Assembly: GCA_024278215.1 (NCBI GenBank)
Contig: JAJRTR010000182.1
Coordinates: 36,846 to 100,845 of the forward strand
Length of the DNA stretch: 64,000 nt
Reading direction: 5' to 3'
Source of the DNA: a bacterium
Lineage (GTDB): Bacteria; UBP15; UBA6099; JAJRTR01
Every line of letters begins with the position of its first letter. The stretch's first letter is position 1. Below, piece after piece: positions 36,122 to 44,944 of this stretch. A model generated the notes under the pieces. It was not told where the DNA came from, ran no database searches, and worked only from the letters and a program-made list of their open reading frames with translations. The position numbers were made by a program, and so were the translations under genes.

Positions 36122-38803
36122 ATGATTGAAATTCGGCTTCATCCTTCAGGCCGGCTTTTTCCTGAATCCTCGAACAGCAGCGCCGGCGATAATCTCGATT
36201 TCAGCAAGTTGAAGGATGTATTTCACTCCGACTGGCGCGAGGGTTTATTCTCGCTTGCCGCGGATACGGATATTGACACGGCGCACCTGTCGCCGACTGT
36301 GCGTTTCTGGCGCGATATTGCGGCCAATTACCTGACGAAATTGTGTCAGATACCCGGATCGGAGTCAGAAGTCGAGGTCGAGCCGCCTTCGGATTCCGAT
36401 TTCGCGACATGGGTGCTTACCGCTCCTCCTATGGCAGGCGGCGAGTACCTTTCGGCGGCCATGATCGAGGGTGTCTGGAGTGCGCTGACACAGTGGGGCA
36501 CAGAGCGTATTGCGGCAGCGGGCGGTGTGGAATCATTTCTGAAGAAACGCGCGACCGGCTGGAATCGGGTCGGACGTGTAACTTTCCATCTTGCCGAGAA
36601 TAAGAAGGACGAAGCGCGTCCATTCGCGTTTATGGCGAGTTTTACCACCGGCATCGGCACTGGTGGAAAATTGAAACACCTGCCTTTGCGCAAAGCACTT
36701 GAAATGTATGCTGGAACCGGCAACAAACAGGCATTGATAAAACTGTTGTCGCCGGTACAGAAAGCGGCGGAACGCTGCGAGTGGGTTCAGGAACTTGTGG
36801 AAAGCGGCGAGATATATTCGCCGATGGCCTGGACGCCGGAGCGCGCATACCAGATGCTGCGCACAGCAACGGCGCTGGAGGAAAGCGGACTGTCTGTGCG
36901 ACTGCCGGACTGGTGGAAGAAACGGCCCCGACCGCATGTGTCGGTGACTATCGGCGAAAAGAAACGTTCCTCGCTCGGCGCGTTGGAGACGCTTGATTTC
37001 GACATTGCCGTGGCTATGGGCGGCGAGCCTCTGTCGCAGGCCGAACTGAATGAATTGTTGTCGGGCGGAGACGGATTGGTACTGTTCAAGGGGAAATGGA
37101 TCGAAGTGGACAGTGACAGGCTGCAACAGGCGTTAGATCACTGGAAGGACATCGAGGCGAAGGCCGAAAACGGTGAATTATCGTTCATCGAGGGGATGCG
37201 GCTGCTTGCGGGCGCCCCGGTCGACCTCAAGCAGACCGGCGAGGTCGACGAAGAGCGGTCCTGGGCACATGTTTCCGCCGGCAAAGCTATGCGGGAAATG
37301 CTGAGCGGACTGCGCGAACCGTCGCGACTCGAACCGCTCGATACAGGCAATGTACTGAACGCCACATTGCGTCCCTATCAGCGCGACGGCGTGTCATGGC
37401 TCCATTTTCTCACGGAACTGGGCCTGGGCGCGTGCCTGGCAGACGACATGGGACTCGGGAAAACTTTGCAGACACTCGCTCTGCTGGCCTGTCGCAGCCG
37501 TGGGCGGAAAGACGCACCGTCACTTTTAATCATCCCCGCTTCGCTGCTCGGCAACTGGCGAAGCGAATCCGAACTTTTCACACCCACATTGAAATTGCTC
37601 ATACTGCATCCTTCGGAAACCGACAAAGCTACTATGGCGAGAATCGAACAGTCGCCTGAAAAACAACTTGCAGGTTATGACCTTGTGATCACAACCTATT
37701 CCATGACACATAGAATCGAGTGGCTTGCGGACATACAGTGGCATCTCGTCATACTGGACGAAGCGCAGGCTATCAAAAACCATACTACACGCCAGAGCAG
37801 GGCGGTCAGGAAGTTTAAGGCAAACTCGCGCATCGCCCTGACCGGCACACCGATTGAAAACCGGATCGGCGACCTGTGGTCGCTCTTCGATTTTCTCAAC
37901 CCCGGTCTGCTCGGTTCGGCGACGGTGTTCAAGAGATTTGTCAAGAGCCTCGAAGACCGACCTCGCGACACTTTCGGCCCGCTACGCAAACTGGTCGGCC
38001 CCTACATACTGCGCCGCCTGAAAACCGACCGCAACGTCATCTCCGACCTGCCCGACAAAACCGAAACCATACGCTACTGCTCGCTTACAAAGGAACAGGT
38101 CAAGTGCTACAAACAAACTGTGGATGCGCTGGCAGACGCACTGAAAACAAAAACCGGCATGGAACGTCGCGGCCTGGTTCTCCAGACACTTATGCGCCTG
38201 AAACAAATATGCAACCATCCCAGCCAGTTCAATGGCGACGCCGAATACGCACCCGGCAAAAGTGGAAAATTCACGCGCATCGGGAAAATATGCGAAGAAC
38301 TCGCCGAACGGCAGGAAAAAGCGCTGGTGTTCACGCAGTTCCGTGAGATCATTCCCGCGCTCGACGAGCATCTCGCACGCGTTTTCGGCAGGCCGGGACT
38401 GGTTCTGCACGGCGGCACAAATGTGAAAAAACGTAAAAACCTCGTCGACCGGTTCCAGCAGGAAGACGGACCGCCTTTCTTTATCCTTTCATTAAAAGCA
38501 GGTGGCACCGGACTGAACCTGACTGCCGCTTCGCATGTCATTCACTTCGATCGCTGGTGGAACCCCGCCGTCGAAAATCAGGCCACGGACCGCACATTCC
38601 GCATAGGCCAGAAAAAGAATGTGCTCGTGCATAAATTCGTCACCACCGGCACCATCGAAGAACGCATCGACGAAATGATTAACGAAAAACGCGAGCTTGC
38701 CGAACAATTGCTTTCCGGCAGCGGCGAGATCAAACTGACCGAACTGGCCGACGACGAATTGATGCAGCTTGTCCGTCTGGATGTGTCACGTGCTACACGA
38801 TAG
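36122..38803 (+). CDS. SNF2-family DNA-dependent ATPase/helicase
   Basis: The 893-residue protein has an N-terminal SNF2-associated region (1-400) and two helicase lobes. Motifs: ACLADDMGLGKTLQTLALL (Walker A, 443-448), VILDEAQAIKN (DEAQ, 546-549), LTGTPIENRIGDLWSLFDFL, FILSLKAGGTGLNLTAASHV and QATDRTFRIGQ (820-830). Bacterial SNF2 proteins of this kind translocate on double-stranded DNA; their role is unsettled. ATG 36122 follows GAGAGAC. The SWIM zinc-finger gene starts 73 bases downstream, the usual bacterial pairing. Confidence 0.93.
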   Translation: MIEIRLHPSGRLFPESSNSSAGDNLDFSKLKDVFHSDWREGLFSLAADTDIDTAHLSPTVRFWRDIAANYLTKLCQIPGSESEVEVEPPSDSDFATWVLTAPPMAGGEYLSAAMIEGVWSALTQWGTERIAAAGGVESFLKKRATGWNRVGRVTFHLAENKKDEARPFAFMASFTTGIGTGGKLKHLPLRKALEMYAGTGNKQALIKLLSPVQKAAERCEWVQELVESGEIYSPMAWTPERAYQMLRTATALEESGLSVRLPDWWKKRPRPHVSVTIGEKKRSSLGALETLDFDIAVAMGGEPLSQAELNELLSGGDGLVLFKGKWIEVDSDRLQQALDHWKDIEAKAENGELSFIEGMRLLAGAPVDLKQTGEVDEERSWAHVSAGKAMREMLSGLREPSRLEPLDTGNVLNATLRPYQRDGVSWLHFLTELGLGACLADDMGLGKTLQTLALLACRSRGRKDAPSLLIIPASLLGNWRSESELFTPTLKLLILHPSETDKATMARIEQSPEKQLAGYDLVITTYSMTHRIEWLADIQWHLVILDEAQAIKNHTTRQSRAVRKFKANSRIALTGTPIENRIGDLWSLFDFLNPGLLGSATVFKRFVKSLEDRPRDTFGPLRKLVGPYILRRLKTDRNVISDLPDKTETIRYCSLTKEQVKCYKQTVDALADALKTKTGMERRGLVLQTLMRLKQICNHPSQFNGDAEYAPGKSGKFTRIGKICEELAERQEKALVFTQFREIIPALDEHLARVFGRPGLVLHGGTNVKKRKNLVDRFQQEDGPPFFILSLKAGGTGLNLTAASHVIHFDRWWNPAVENQATDRTFRIGQKKNVLVHKFVTTGTIEERIDEMINEKRELAEQLLSGSGEIKLTELADDELMQLVRLDVSRATR

Positions 38804-38876
38804 AGACAATTGCCGCCGGTCACGGCGGATCAGTGTTTTACAATCGACTCGATAATAATAAGAAAGGAACAAAATC

Positions 38877-40052
38877 ATGTCTTGGGGATACAGACCTTAT
38901 GTTTCAGTCGCGCAACGACGTGCTGATGCGAGGCGGGAAATGCAGAAGCTTCGCAAGCAGGGCAGGAATATCCAGCCAGTGGAGATCGAAGGCCGCACCA
39001 TAGCAAGAAGTTTCTGGGGCAAGGGGTGGTGCGATCACCTCGAGTCCTTCTCCGACTATTCCAACCGGCTTCCGCGAGGCCGCACTTATGTAAGGAACGG
39101 CTCGGTCTGCCACCTCGAGATAGCGCCGGGCCGGATCGACGCTATAGTCAGCGGCTCGGAATTGTACAATGTCACTATCGACATTAATAAACTCAGCAAG
39201 TCCAAATGGAAAGCGGTAAAGAAAAAGTGTTCAGGCCGGATCGGTTCCATTCTCGAACTTCTCCAGGGCAGGCTTTCCGATCAGGTGATGGGCATTGTGT
39301 CCGACCGGCGAAAGGGGCTTTTTCCATCGCCGAATGAAATCAAACTGTCGTGTGATTGTCCCGACTGGGCGGTTATGTGCAAGCACGTCGCCGCTGTACT
39401 GTACGGTGTCGGAGCGCGGCTCGACACATCGCCCGAACTACTGTTCCTGTTGCGGGATGTAGACGCTCAAGAACTGATTACCGCAGATATTACCATCCCC
39501 GCCGCAGGCGCAAACGATGCGGGCGACACGATAAGCGACGATGAACTGGGCGGCATTTTCGGTGTCGAGATGGACGATGGCGCGGCAACTCCTGTAAACG
39601 TCGGCAAGTCTCCAAAAAGAGTGAAAAAGAAAACTGCATCGCAGCTTAAGAAAAAGTCGAAAAAGAAAACTGCTGCAAAGTCAAAACCGAAAAAAACGGC
39701 ACCCCGCAAGAAGTCTGCAACGTCGAAAACAGCGAAAAAACAAAACACGGCGAAGCAAGGGGAAACGACATCTGTCGCAAAGGCAGGTTCCGCAAAGAAG
39801 TCGACACGCCGCAAAGCTGAAGAGGCCAACCTCTATGATCACCAGTCCCCATTTCTTCCGACCGGCGAAACCGTTGCCGAACTGCGAAAACTTTCCGGTC
39901 TTTCGGGGGCGGCATTCGCGAAACAGCTCGGCGTATCTCCGGCAACTGTATACCGCTGGGAAAAAACGAAAGGGTTCATTCACCTGCACGACCGCACGAT
40001 ATCGGCGCTGCGCAAAATGGACGATAACCTGAAAAAGCAACTGATATCGTAA
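38877..40052 (+). CDS. SWIM zinc-finger protein with a C-terminal helix-turn-helix
   Basis: The 391-residue protein has a SWIM-associated N-terminal region with RSFWGKGWCDHLESFSDYSN and the zinc finger LSCDCPDWAVMCKHVAAVLYG (CxC...CxH) around residues 157-177. A very basic, Lys/Ala/Thr-rich linker (about 240-310) resembles a histone H1-like tail. The C-terminus (about 325-391) carries an XRE/MqsA-type HTH, LRKLSGLSGAAFAKQLGVSP then ATVYRWEK. This architecture predicts direct, perhaps sequence-specific, DNA binding and recruitment of the SNF2 ATPase encoded upstream. AAGGAAC precedes ATG 38877. Confidence 0.85.
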   Translation: MSWGYRPYVSVAQRRADARREMQKLRKQGRNIQPVEIEGRTIARSFWGKGWCDHLESFSDYSNRLPRGRTYVRNGSVCHLEIAPGRIDAIVSGSELYNVTIDINKLSKSKWKAVKKKCSGRIGSILELLQGRLSDQVMGIVSDRRKGLFPSPNEIKLSCDCPDWAVMCKHVAAVLYGVGARLDTSPELLFLLRDVDAQELITADITIPAAGANDAGDTISDDELGGIFGVEMDDGAATPVNVGKSPKRVKKKTASQLKKKSKKKTAAKSKPKKTAPRKKSATSKTAKKQNTAKQGETTSVAKAGSAKKSTRRKAEEANLYDHQSPFLPTGETVAELRKLSGLSGAAFAKQLGVSPATVYRWEKTKGFIHLHDRTISALRKMDDNLKKQLIS

Positions 40053-40214
40053 GTTTTTGTAAATGGCAATTGTATTTCCGAGAACACGATACGGAATCGG
40101 TGGGCTCTTTACGAATGGAACTACCCACGTACTGAAATCGGATGAATTCATATAAATCAAACCGGACGAAAACGCTTAATTGACTTCAACGAATGTAAAG
40201 ATAAGAATAGATAT

Positions 40215-41630
40215 ATGAAAGTACTTCTTGTGAATCCCGGCTCGAACTCTTCCGTAACAGCGGGAAGATACAGGCGTTTCCTCGCGCCGATGCCGCCGAT
40301 CAGCATCGCTTATGTCGCCGCTGCTCTCGAAACAGCGGAGATCGACGTCGAGTTCTACGACGATTACACATCCGGCGACGGACGCACCGGCCTTATGGAC
40401 CACATACGCGATTCGGATGCCGGCATCATCGGCCTGTCCTGTGTCACTGTCACTGCGGGCAGAACTTATGACATCGCCAGAGACATCAGAAAACATTTCC
40501 CCGACAAAAAGATCATCATGGGTAACATTCACCCGAGTATTTTTCACAGAGAGATACTCCAGGATAATCTCGCCGACGCTATCGTACTCGGCGAAGGGGA
40601 AAAGACCATCGTAGACCTCGTCAGGGCCTTCGACGGCGACAACGCGTTCAGCGAAGTCAAGGGAATTGCATACAGGGACAACGGTTCCGTGCAGGTGACG
40701 GAACCGCAGGAATTCGTAACAGACCTCGACACGCTTCCGTTCCCCGCATGGCATCTTTTCCCGCTTGAACGGTACCGAATATTCAATTTCGCGAGAGTAC
40801 GCGAGCCCGGCGCGCTGGTGCTCGGCTCACGCGGTTGTCCATATAATTGCACCTTTTGCAGCCTCAAGATAATGGGCCGCCGACGCCGCAGGCGGTCTCC
40901 CGGCAGCATCGCCGACGAATTCGAGTTTCTTCACGATAAGTTCGGCTATGTCCAGATGTCGTTCATCGACCCGATGTTCCCTTTCTCGAAACGCGAAGCT
41001 CTCGCATTCAGCGATGAGATTATCAAGCGCGGACTCCAGAAGAAAATGTGCTGGATAACAGAAACAAGAGTCGATCACGTCGATGCGGAGATGCTCGAAG
41101 CAATGCATAAATCAGGTCTGCGAAGAATCATGTACGGCTTCGAATCCGGCACGCAGGAAGGCATCGACACCATGGAGAAGAACTTTACTATGGACCAGGC
41201 GCGCAGGGCTGTCGAGGCCACGAAGAAAGCCGGTATACAGATTATCGGTTTCTTCATACTTGGCGCGCCCGGTGAAACTGTCGAGAGCATGAACCAGACC
41301 ATAAACTACGCCGCTTCCCTGAATATTGATTTCGCGAAATTTACTGTCTTTTCACCATTCCCGGGCACAAAAGTCTACGAAGATATGATGCGCGACAACA
41401 TCATCGAAAAAACCGACAGGTGGGAGAAGTTCACAAACTACCCATCGAAAAACATACCCGCTATTTTCGTTCCGGAAACAGTGAAAAACGAAGACCTTGT
41501 CCGCCTGCAGAAAAAAGCGTTCTTTAAATTTTATCTAAGGCCGAAGATGATCCTGAAACATCTGTTCAAAATCCGCACACTGAGTCTGCGGGATATTATT
41601 GACGGTTTTTTCACACTGCTGAGACAGTGA
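40215..41630 (+). CDS. Cobalamin-binding-type radical SAM enzyme
   Basis: The 471-residue protein has a B12-binding-like domain (1-145; IIMGNIHPS, LGEGEK) and a radical SAM domain with SRGCPYNCTFC (Cys 208, 212, 215) and GFESGTQEG. A run of six arginines (GRRRRRRSPG) follows the cluster motif, where related enzymes have mixed residues. It resembles the enzyme at 1543-3048 in layout and C-terminal end (FKFYLRP and MKFYLRP) but is not a recent duplicate. The reaction is unknown. It ends 300 bases before island 1. Confidence 0.85.
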   Translation: MKVLLVNPGSNSSVTAGRYRRFLAPMPPISIAYVAAALETAEIDVEFYDDYTSGDGRTGLMDHIRDSDAGIIGLSCVTVTAGRTYDIARDIRKHFPDKKIIMGNIHPSIFHREILQDNLADAIVLGEGEKTIVDLVRAFDGDNAFSEVKGIAYRDNGSVQVTEPQEFVTDLDTLPFPAWHLFPLERYRIFNFARVREPGALVLGSRGCPYNCTFCSLKIMGRRRRRRSPGSIADEFEFLHDKFGYVQMSFIDPMFPFSKREALAFSDEIIKRGLQKKMCWITETRVDHVDAEMLEAMHKSGLRRIMYGFESGTQEGIDTMEKNFTMDQARRAVEATKKAGIQIIGFFILGAPGETVESMNQTINYAASLNIDFAKFTVFSPFPGTKVYEDMMRDNIIEKTDRWEKFTNYPSKNIPAIFVPETVKNEDLVRLQKKAFFKFYLRPKMILKHLFKIRTLSLRDIIDGFFTLLRQ

Positions 41631-41672
41631 TCGACACATTTCCGCTACAACCCCAATACCGTTTACTTAATA

Positions 41673-41892
41673 GAGCCAATTGCAAAATGGGGGGTATGTA
41701 CTTGACTCAACTTATCACAACCCATTGTATGTCGGCTATTGTCCGAACCGCAACATCTTGAGTCCGGTTGAGTGATGTGCATACCCACCTGCAAAATTAT
41801 GTTCGTAGCGAGGTCGAACGAAATTGTTCAGAGCAAGGCGGAGGTGCAAAATCCTCGCAGGCGTACTTGTAGAGTAGTACCGACAACGCAGC
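41673..41892. repeat. Dispersed 178-bp element, copy D, interrupted and truncated
   Basis: The left end (GAGCCAATTGCAAAAT) is followed by a 101-bp insertion at 41689-41789. The body of the element then resumes (GCAAAATTATGTTCGTAGCG) and runs to the GACAACGCAGC part, where it is cut by a short palindrome. Confidence 0.8.
41689..41789. mobile_element. 101-bp MITE-like insertion with 8-bp target duplication
   Basis: It is flanked by the direct repeat TGCAAAAT (41681-41688 and 41790-41797). Its ends form an imperfect 23-bp inverted repeat with 19 matches, sharing GGGTATG near the tip and ACTCAAC on the inner side. It has no coding capacity and would need a transposase in trans. Removing it restores the sequence of the 178-bp element. 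Confidence 0.8.
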
Positions 41893-41925
41893 TAACCCGC
41901 ATTTCTTTGTGAGAAATCCGGGTTA
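41893..41925. repeat. Short palindrome at the island edge
   Basis: Arms TAACCCGCATTTCT and AGAAATCCGGGTTA around TTGTG, near-identical to 34688-34721. It replaces the right end of element copy D and abuts the attL repeat. Confidence 0.65.
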
Positions 41926-42060
41926 GTGCTCCCAATCAATTCGGTTCATGTTCACGCCGGACGGCACGAAAAACAAAAAAGCCCGCAAAAGCGGGCCGTT
42001 CACGATGCCGGAGACCGGGCTCGAACCGGTACGAGGGATAGCCCTCACGGGATTTTAAGT
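41923..42060. repeat. Left attachment repeat (attL) of island 1
   Basis: It matches 56628-56764. The inner 99 bases (41962-42060) are identical; the outer part (TTAGTGCTCCCAATCAATTC) is diverged. The identity stops inside the anticodon-loop region of the tRNA fragment. Confidence 0.9.
42006..42060 (-). pseudogene. tRNA-Leu 3'-half fragment at attL
   Basis: Same sequence as the 3' half of the intact tRNA-Leu at 56710-56795 (discriminator base to anticodon loop). The 5' half is absent; the sequence diverges at 42061. Confidence 0.88.
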
Positions 42061-42124
42061 TCGACAGTCCATTACAACGCAATCCACAAAAAAGCCCTTG
42101 TTTACTATAAAAATCACACATAAC

Positions 42125-42151
42125 GCCCGGAAAACCTCCGGGCTCTTTTTT
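42125..42151 (+). terminator. Rho-independent terminator inside the left island end
   Basis: Stem GCCCGG/CCGGGC with loop AAAACCT, followed by a T-rich tail. It would stop chromosomal read-through into the island's first genes. Confidence 0.75.
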
Positions 42152-42188
42152 GTGTTTTTTCGGATAAAATCGGACCGTTCGGGCTCAT

Positions 42189-42210
42189 TTTAGTGCCCCC
42201 TGGTGCCCCT
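42189..42210. promoter_or_regulatory. Putative integrase arm-binding sites, left
   Basis: TTTAGTGCCCCC directly followed by TGGTGCCCCT. The same two words, in the opposite order, lie at 56618-56638 beside attR. Paired repeats near both ends of an island are typical of tyrosine-recombinase arm sites. Confidence 0.5.
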
Positions 42211-42364
42211 GCGCCGGGCGGGGCATGAAATTTCGGACCCGGGTACGGGGGTCAAGCGTTCCGGTCGGCGCAAATTTACGGTCAGGCGCAAAAAGCGGAT
42301 TTTTGTCTCAACTTTACGATATAATAAACGCAATCGGCAAAGACGCATTTTACCGGGAGGGCAA

Positions 42365-42784
42365 ATGGCTTTAACGAAATTCATATCATGTCTATCAATC
42401 GTTTCAGCGTTTGTTGGGACAATTTTCTTTGTAAAAGGGTTTTTGAAAATCACGCCGGACGTTATCGCGGCTCAAAGTGGAACGTATTGGGGGTATAATC
42501 TTTACATTATGGAGAGTATTTGCTCTCAAAAATCAAACATTGTATGCGAGTTCGTTTTAGTTCTTATAGCTACGGCTATCCAACTCGCCGGTCTTTTTGT
42601 AGACGAAAAAATTGGATTTAATGACTCTAAATTCATATCGCTTGCAATCATAGGAGGAGCGGCGATACTCCTCTATGTGACCTTTACGTTTATTGATAAA
42701 CAATATACCGAGTACACTCTCGCGGAGACGAAAAAATCTATATGCGCACAGATTTCAAAAGATACGTCAAAGACAACAAGATAA
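42365..42784 (+). CDS. Small membrane protein of unknown function
   Basis: The 139-residue protein has three predicted transmembrane helices (about 6-26, 59-77, 90-109) and a charged cytoplasmic tail. GGGAGG precedes ATG 42365; the longer frame from 42203 overlaps island-end sites and is rejected. No family is recognised. Its last 43 bases overlap the next gene, implying coupled translation. As first cargo gene before the restriction operon, it could be a membrane effector or an unrelated passenger. Confidence 0.6.
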   Translation: MALTKFISCLSIVSAFVGTIFFVKGFLKITPDVIAAQSGTYWGYNLYIMESICSQKSNIVCEFVLVLIATAIQLAGLFVDEKIGFNDSKFISLAIIGGAAILLYVTFTFIDKQYTEYTLAETKKSICAQISKDTSKTTR

Positions 42785-42957
42785 ATGACTCCGAATTTGC
42801 GGGAATCGAAAATGCCGCGAAAAACATGCTTGGATTGACGAGAGACAAGAACGAGGCCGCGGTCGATTATCTAAAACGTGTTTACAAAGCGGTTGGGGTT
42901 GAGTTCCCCAAGTCCATTCAACTCAATTTATCGGTCGATAAAAAAACCGACAATTAA
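42742..42957 (+). CDS. Small soluble protein overlapping the membrane protein gene
   Basis: A 71-residue protein (MRTDFKRYVKDNKINDSEFA...). It has a helical region with YLKRVYKAVGVEF and a charged C-terminus. It overlaps the upstream gene by 43 bases in another frame, which hints at translational coupling. I recognise no family. The ribosome site within the upstream gene is weak, so confidence is moderate. Confidence 0.5.
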   Translation: MRTDFKRYVKDNKINDSEFAGIENAAKNMLGLTRDKNEAAVDYLKRVYKAVGVEFPKSIQLNLSVDKKTDN

Positions 42958-42978
42958 ACTTTAACGGAGAGAACAGGT

Positions 42979-43383
42979 ATGGGAGAGTATTACGCGATAG
43001 TTCACAGGAAACGCATCATGGACGATTTCGGGTTTGTCGCTATCGGCTCGTTCGTCGTGGACCTCGCGCGTCGGGGCGTTATCTTTGGATACAACGACAA
43101 GTACCCGGAGCAACGCGACCACATGGTCGACGTTTTCTCCCGGTTGCGGGAGGAGCAATGGACTTACGACTGCTGCCTCGATTACTGGAGATTTCAGGGC
43201 GGCTACACCGAGTCATATACCGAGCCGCAAATTATCGAGGCGTCCTGCCTTGAGGAGGCCGCGCGGATTATTACCGAACGGGTGGACGGCGAGTGGCGGT
43301 CCTATTGGAACGAAGTGAAAGAAAAAATGAAACGGGACGGCGTTCTCGTTTATGACGAGGGACAATTTAATGGCGAAAAGTAA
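42979..43383 (+). CDS. Hypothetical protein upstream of hsdM
   Basis: The 134-residue protein is rich in aromatic and acidic residues (YDCCLDYWRFQGGYTESYTE). There is no signal peptide or membrane segment. CGGAGAG precedes ATG 42979. It overlaps hsdM by 14 bases, so it is probably co-expressed with the restriction operon. I do not recognise the family. Confidence 0.6.
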   Translation: MGEYYAIVHRKRIMDDFGFVAIGSFVVDLARRGVIFGYNDKYPEQRDHMVDVFSRLREEQWTYDCCLDYWRFQGGYTESYTEPQIIEASCLEEAARIITERVDGEWRSYWNEVKEKMKRDGVLVYDEGQFNGEK

Positions 43384-44944
43384 AAACAAAACACTCGACG
43401 TGTCGGCGTTGGAGACTTGGTTGTGGGATGCGGCTTGCGTTCTCCGGGGAGCGACGGACGCGCCCAAGTACAAGGACTATATTCTCCCGCTTATTTTCTT
43501 AAAACGGCTCTCGGACGTTTTCGACGACGAGGTCGCGGGGCTCTCCGAGGAGTTCGGGAGCGAGGCGAACGCGCTCAAGCTCGTGGAGCAGGACCACAAG
43601 CTCGTCCGGTTCTATCTCCCGGAGGACTCGCGTTGGCCGGAAATCGCGAAACGCTCCGCCGCCGGGCTGGGCGAGTTCCTCACGGACGCCGTCCGGGGCG
43701 CGTCACGCGAAAACCCGAAACTCGCCGGGGTCGTGGACGTTACGGATTTTAACGCTACGACCGCCGGGCAAAGGATTATCGACGACGACCGGCTCCATGC
43801 CCTCGTACAAAAACTTAACGAGTACCGCCTCGGCATCAACGACGTGGAGCCGGATATCCTTGGGAGAGCATACGAGTACCTGCTTCGGAAATTCGCGGAG
43901 GGCTCCGGGAAAAGCGCGGGAGAGTTCTACACGCCCCGGGAGGTCGGGGTACTCATGGCGCGTATCCTCGACCCTGAACCCGGACAGACGGTTTATGACC
44001 CGTGTTGCGGCTCCGGTGGACTCCTTATCAAGGCCCACCTCCGGCTTGTCGAAAAAAAGGGCAAACAAAAGAACGGGAGCCGACGCCTCCCCGCGTCCGT
44101 GGCCCCGCTCAAGCTCTACGGACAGGAATACTACGGCGGCACGTTCGCCATGGCCCGCATGAACGCCTTTATTCACGATATGGAGGCCGAAATCGCGCTC
44201 GGCGACACGATGAACGGCCCGGCATTTACCGAGGCCGACGGTGGGCTCCGAGCATTCGATATTGTCACGGCCAACCCCATGTGGAACCAGAAATTCACCG
44301 CGTCCGTGTACGAGAACGACGCCTACGACCGTTTCACCCGGGGCATACCGCCCACGTCCTCGGCGGACTGGGGCTGGATACAGCACATGTTCAAGTCACT
44401 CGGGGACGCCGGGAAAATGGCGGTGGTCCTCGACACCGGGGCCGTGGCCCGTGGCAGCGGCAATCAGGGCGCGAACAAGGAACGGGATATACGGAAAAAG
44501 TTCGTGGACGACGACCTCGTCGAGGCGGTCTATCTCCTCCCGGAAAACATGTTCTACAACACCACCGCGCCGGGTATCGTCCTCGTGGTAAACAAAAACA
44601 AAAAGCACCCCGGAGAGATACTCCTCGTGAACGCCACGGCACAATTCTCCAAAGGCCGCCCGAAAAACTTCATGGAGGACTCCCACGTCGAGGCGGCGGC
44701 GGACGTCTATCTCAAATGGGAGGCCGTCGAGGGGCTGTCGGCGATTATCACGAAAGACGAAGCGGCCCGGAACGACTACAACCTCTCCCCGAGCCGATAT
44801 ATCTCGACCGGCGCGGAGACGGAGGTCCTCCCTCTCGATGAGGCCGTCCTTCTTCTCCGGCAGGCCGAGGAGGAACGGGCGGAGGCGGACGAGAAATTGA
44901 AAGGTATTTTGACCACACTGGGATTTAATAACGCTAATGGCTAA
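43370..44944 (+). CDS. hsdM: Type I restriction system methyltransferase subunit
   Basis: The 524-residue protein has the HsdM N-terminal helical domain (about 10-160) and the N6-adenine methyltransferase core. Motifs: GEFYTPREV (184-192), the SAM-binding DPCCGSGG (210-217) and catalytic NPMW (302-305), a variant of NPPF/Y/W seen in some type I enzymes. With HsdS it methylates adenine in a bipartite site and protects the host DNA. The start is ATG 43370 (MAKSKNKTLDVS) after GAGGGAC. It overlaps hsdS by eight bases. Confidence 0.95.
   Translation: MAKSKNKTLDVSALETWLWDAACVLRGATDAPKYKDYILPLIFLKRLSDVFDDEVAGLSEEFGSEANALKLVEQDHKLVRFYLPEDSRWPEIAKRSAAGLGEFLTDAVRGASRENPKLAGVVDVTDFNATTAGQRIIDDDRLHALVQKLNEYRLGINDVEPDILGRAYEYLLRKFAEGSGKSAGEFYTPREVGVLMARILDPEPGQTVYDPCCGSGGLLIKAHLRLVEKKGKQKNGSRRLPASVAPLKLYGQEYYGGTFAMARMNAFIHDMEAEIALGDTMNGPAFTEADGGLRAFDIVTANPMWNQKFTASVYENDAYDRFTRGIPPTSSADWGWIQHMFKSLGDAGKMAVVLDTGAVARGSGNQGANKERDIRKKFVDDDLVEAVYLLPENMFYNTTAPGIVLVVNKNKKHPGEILLVNATAQFSKGRPKNFMEDSHVEAAADVYLKWEAVEGLSAIITKDEAARNDYNLSPSRYISTGAETEVLPLDEAVLLLRQAEEERAEADEKLKGILTTLGFNNANG

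Noticed and set aside
42006..42060. A second functional tRNA-Leu
   Set aside because: Only the 3' half is present; the 5' acceptor strand and D arm are missing.
44002..44841. 279-codon open frame inside hsdM
   Set aside because: Shadow of the GC-rich hsdM gene in another frame; highly Arg/Gly-rich with no motif.
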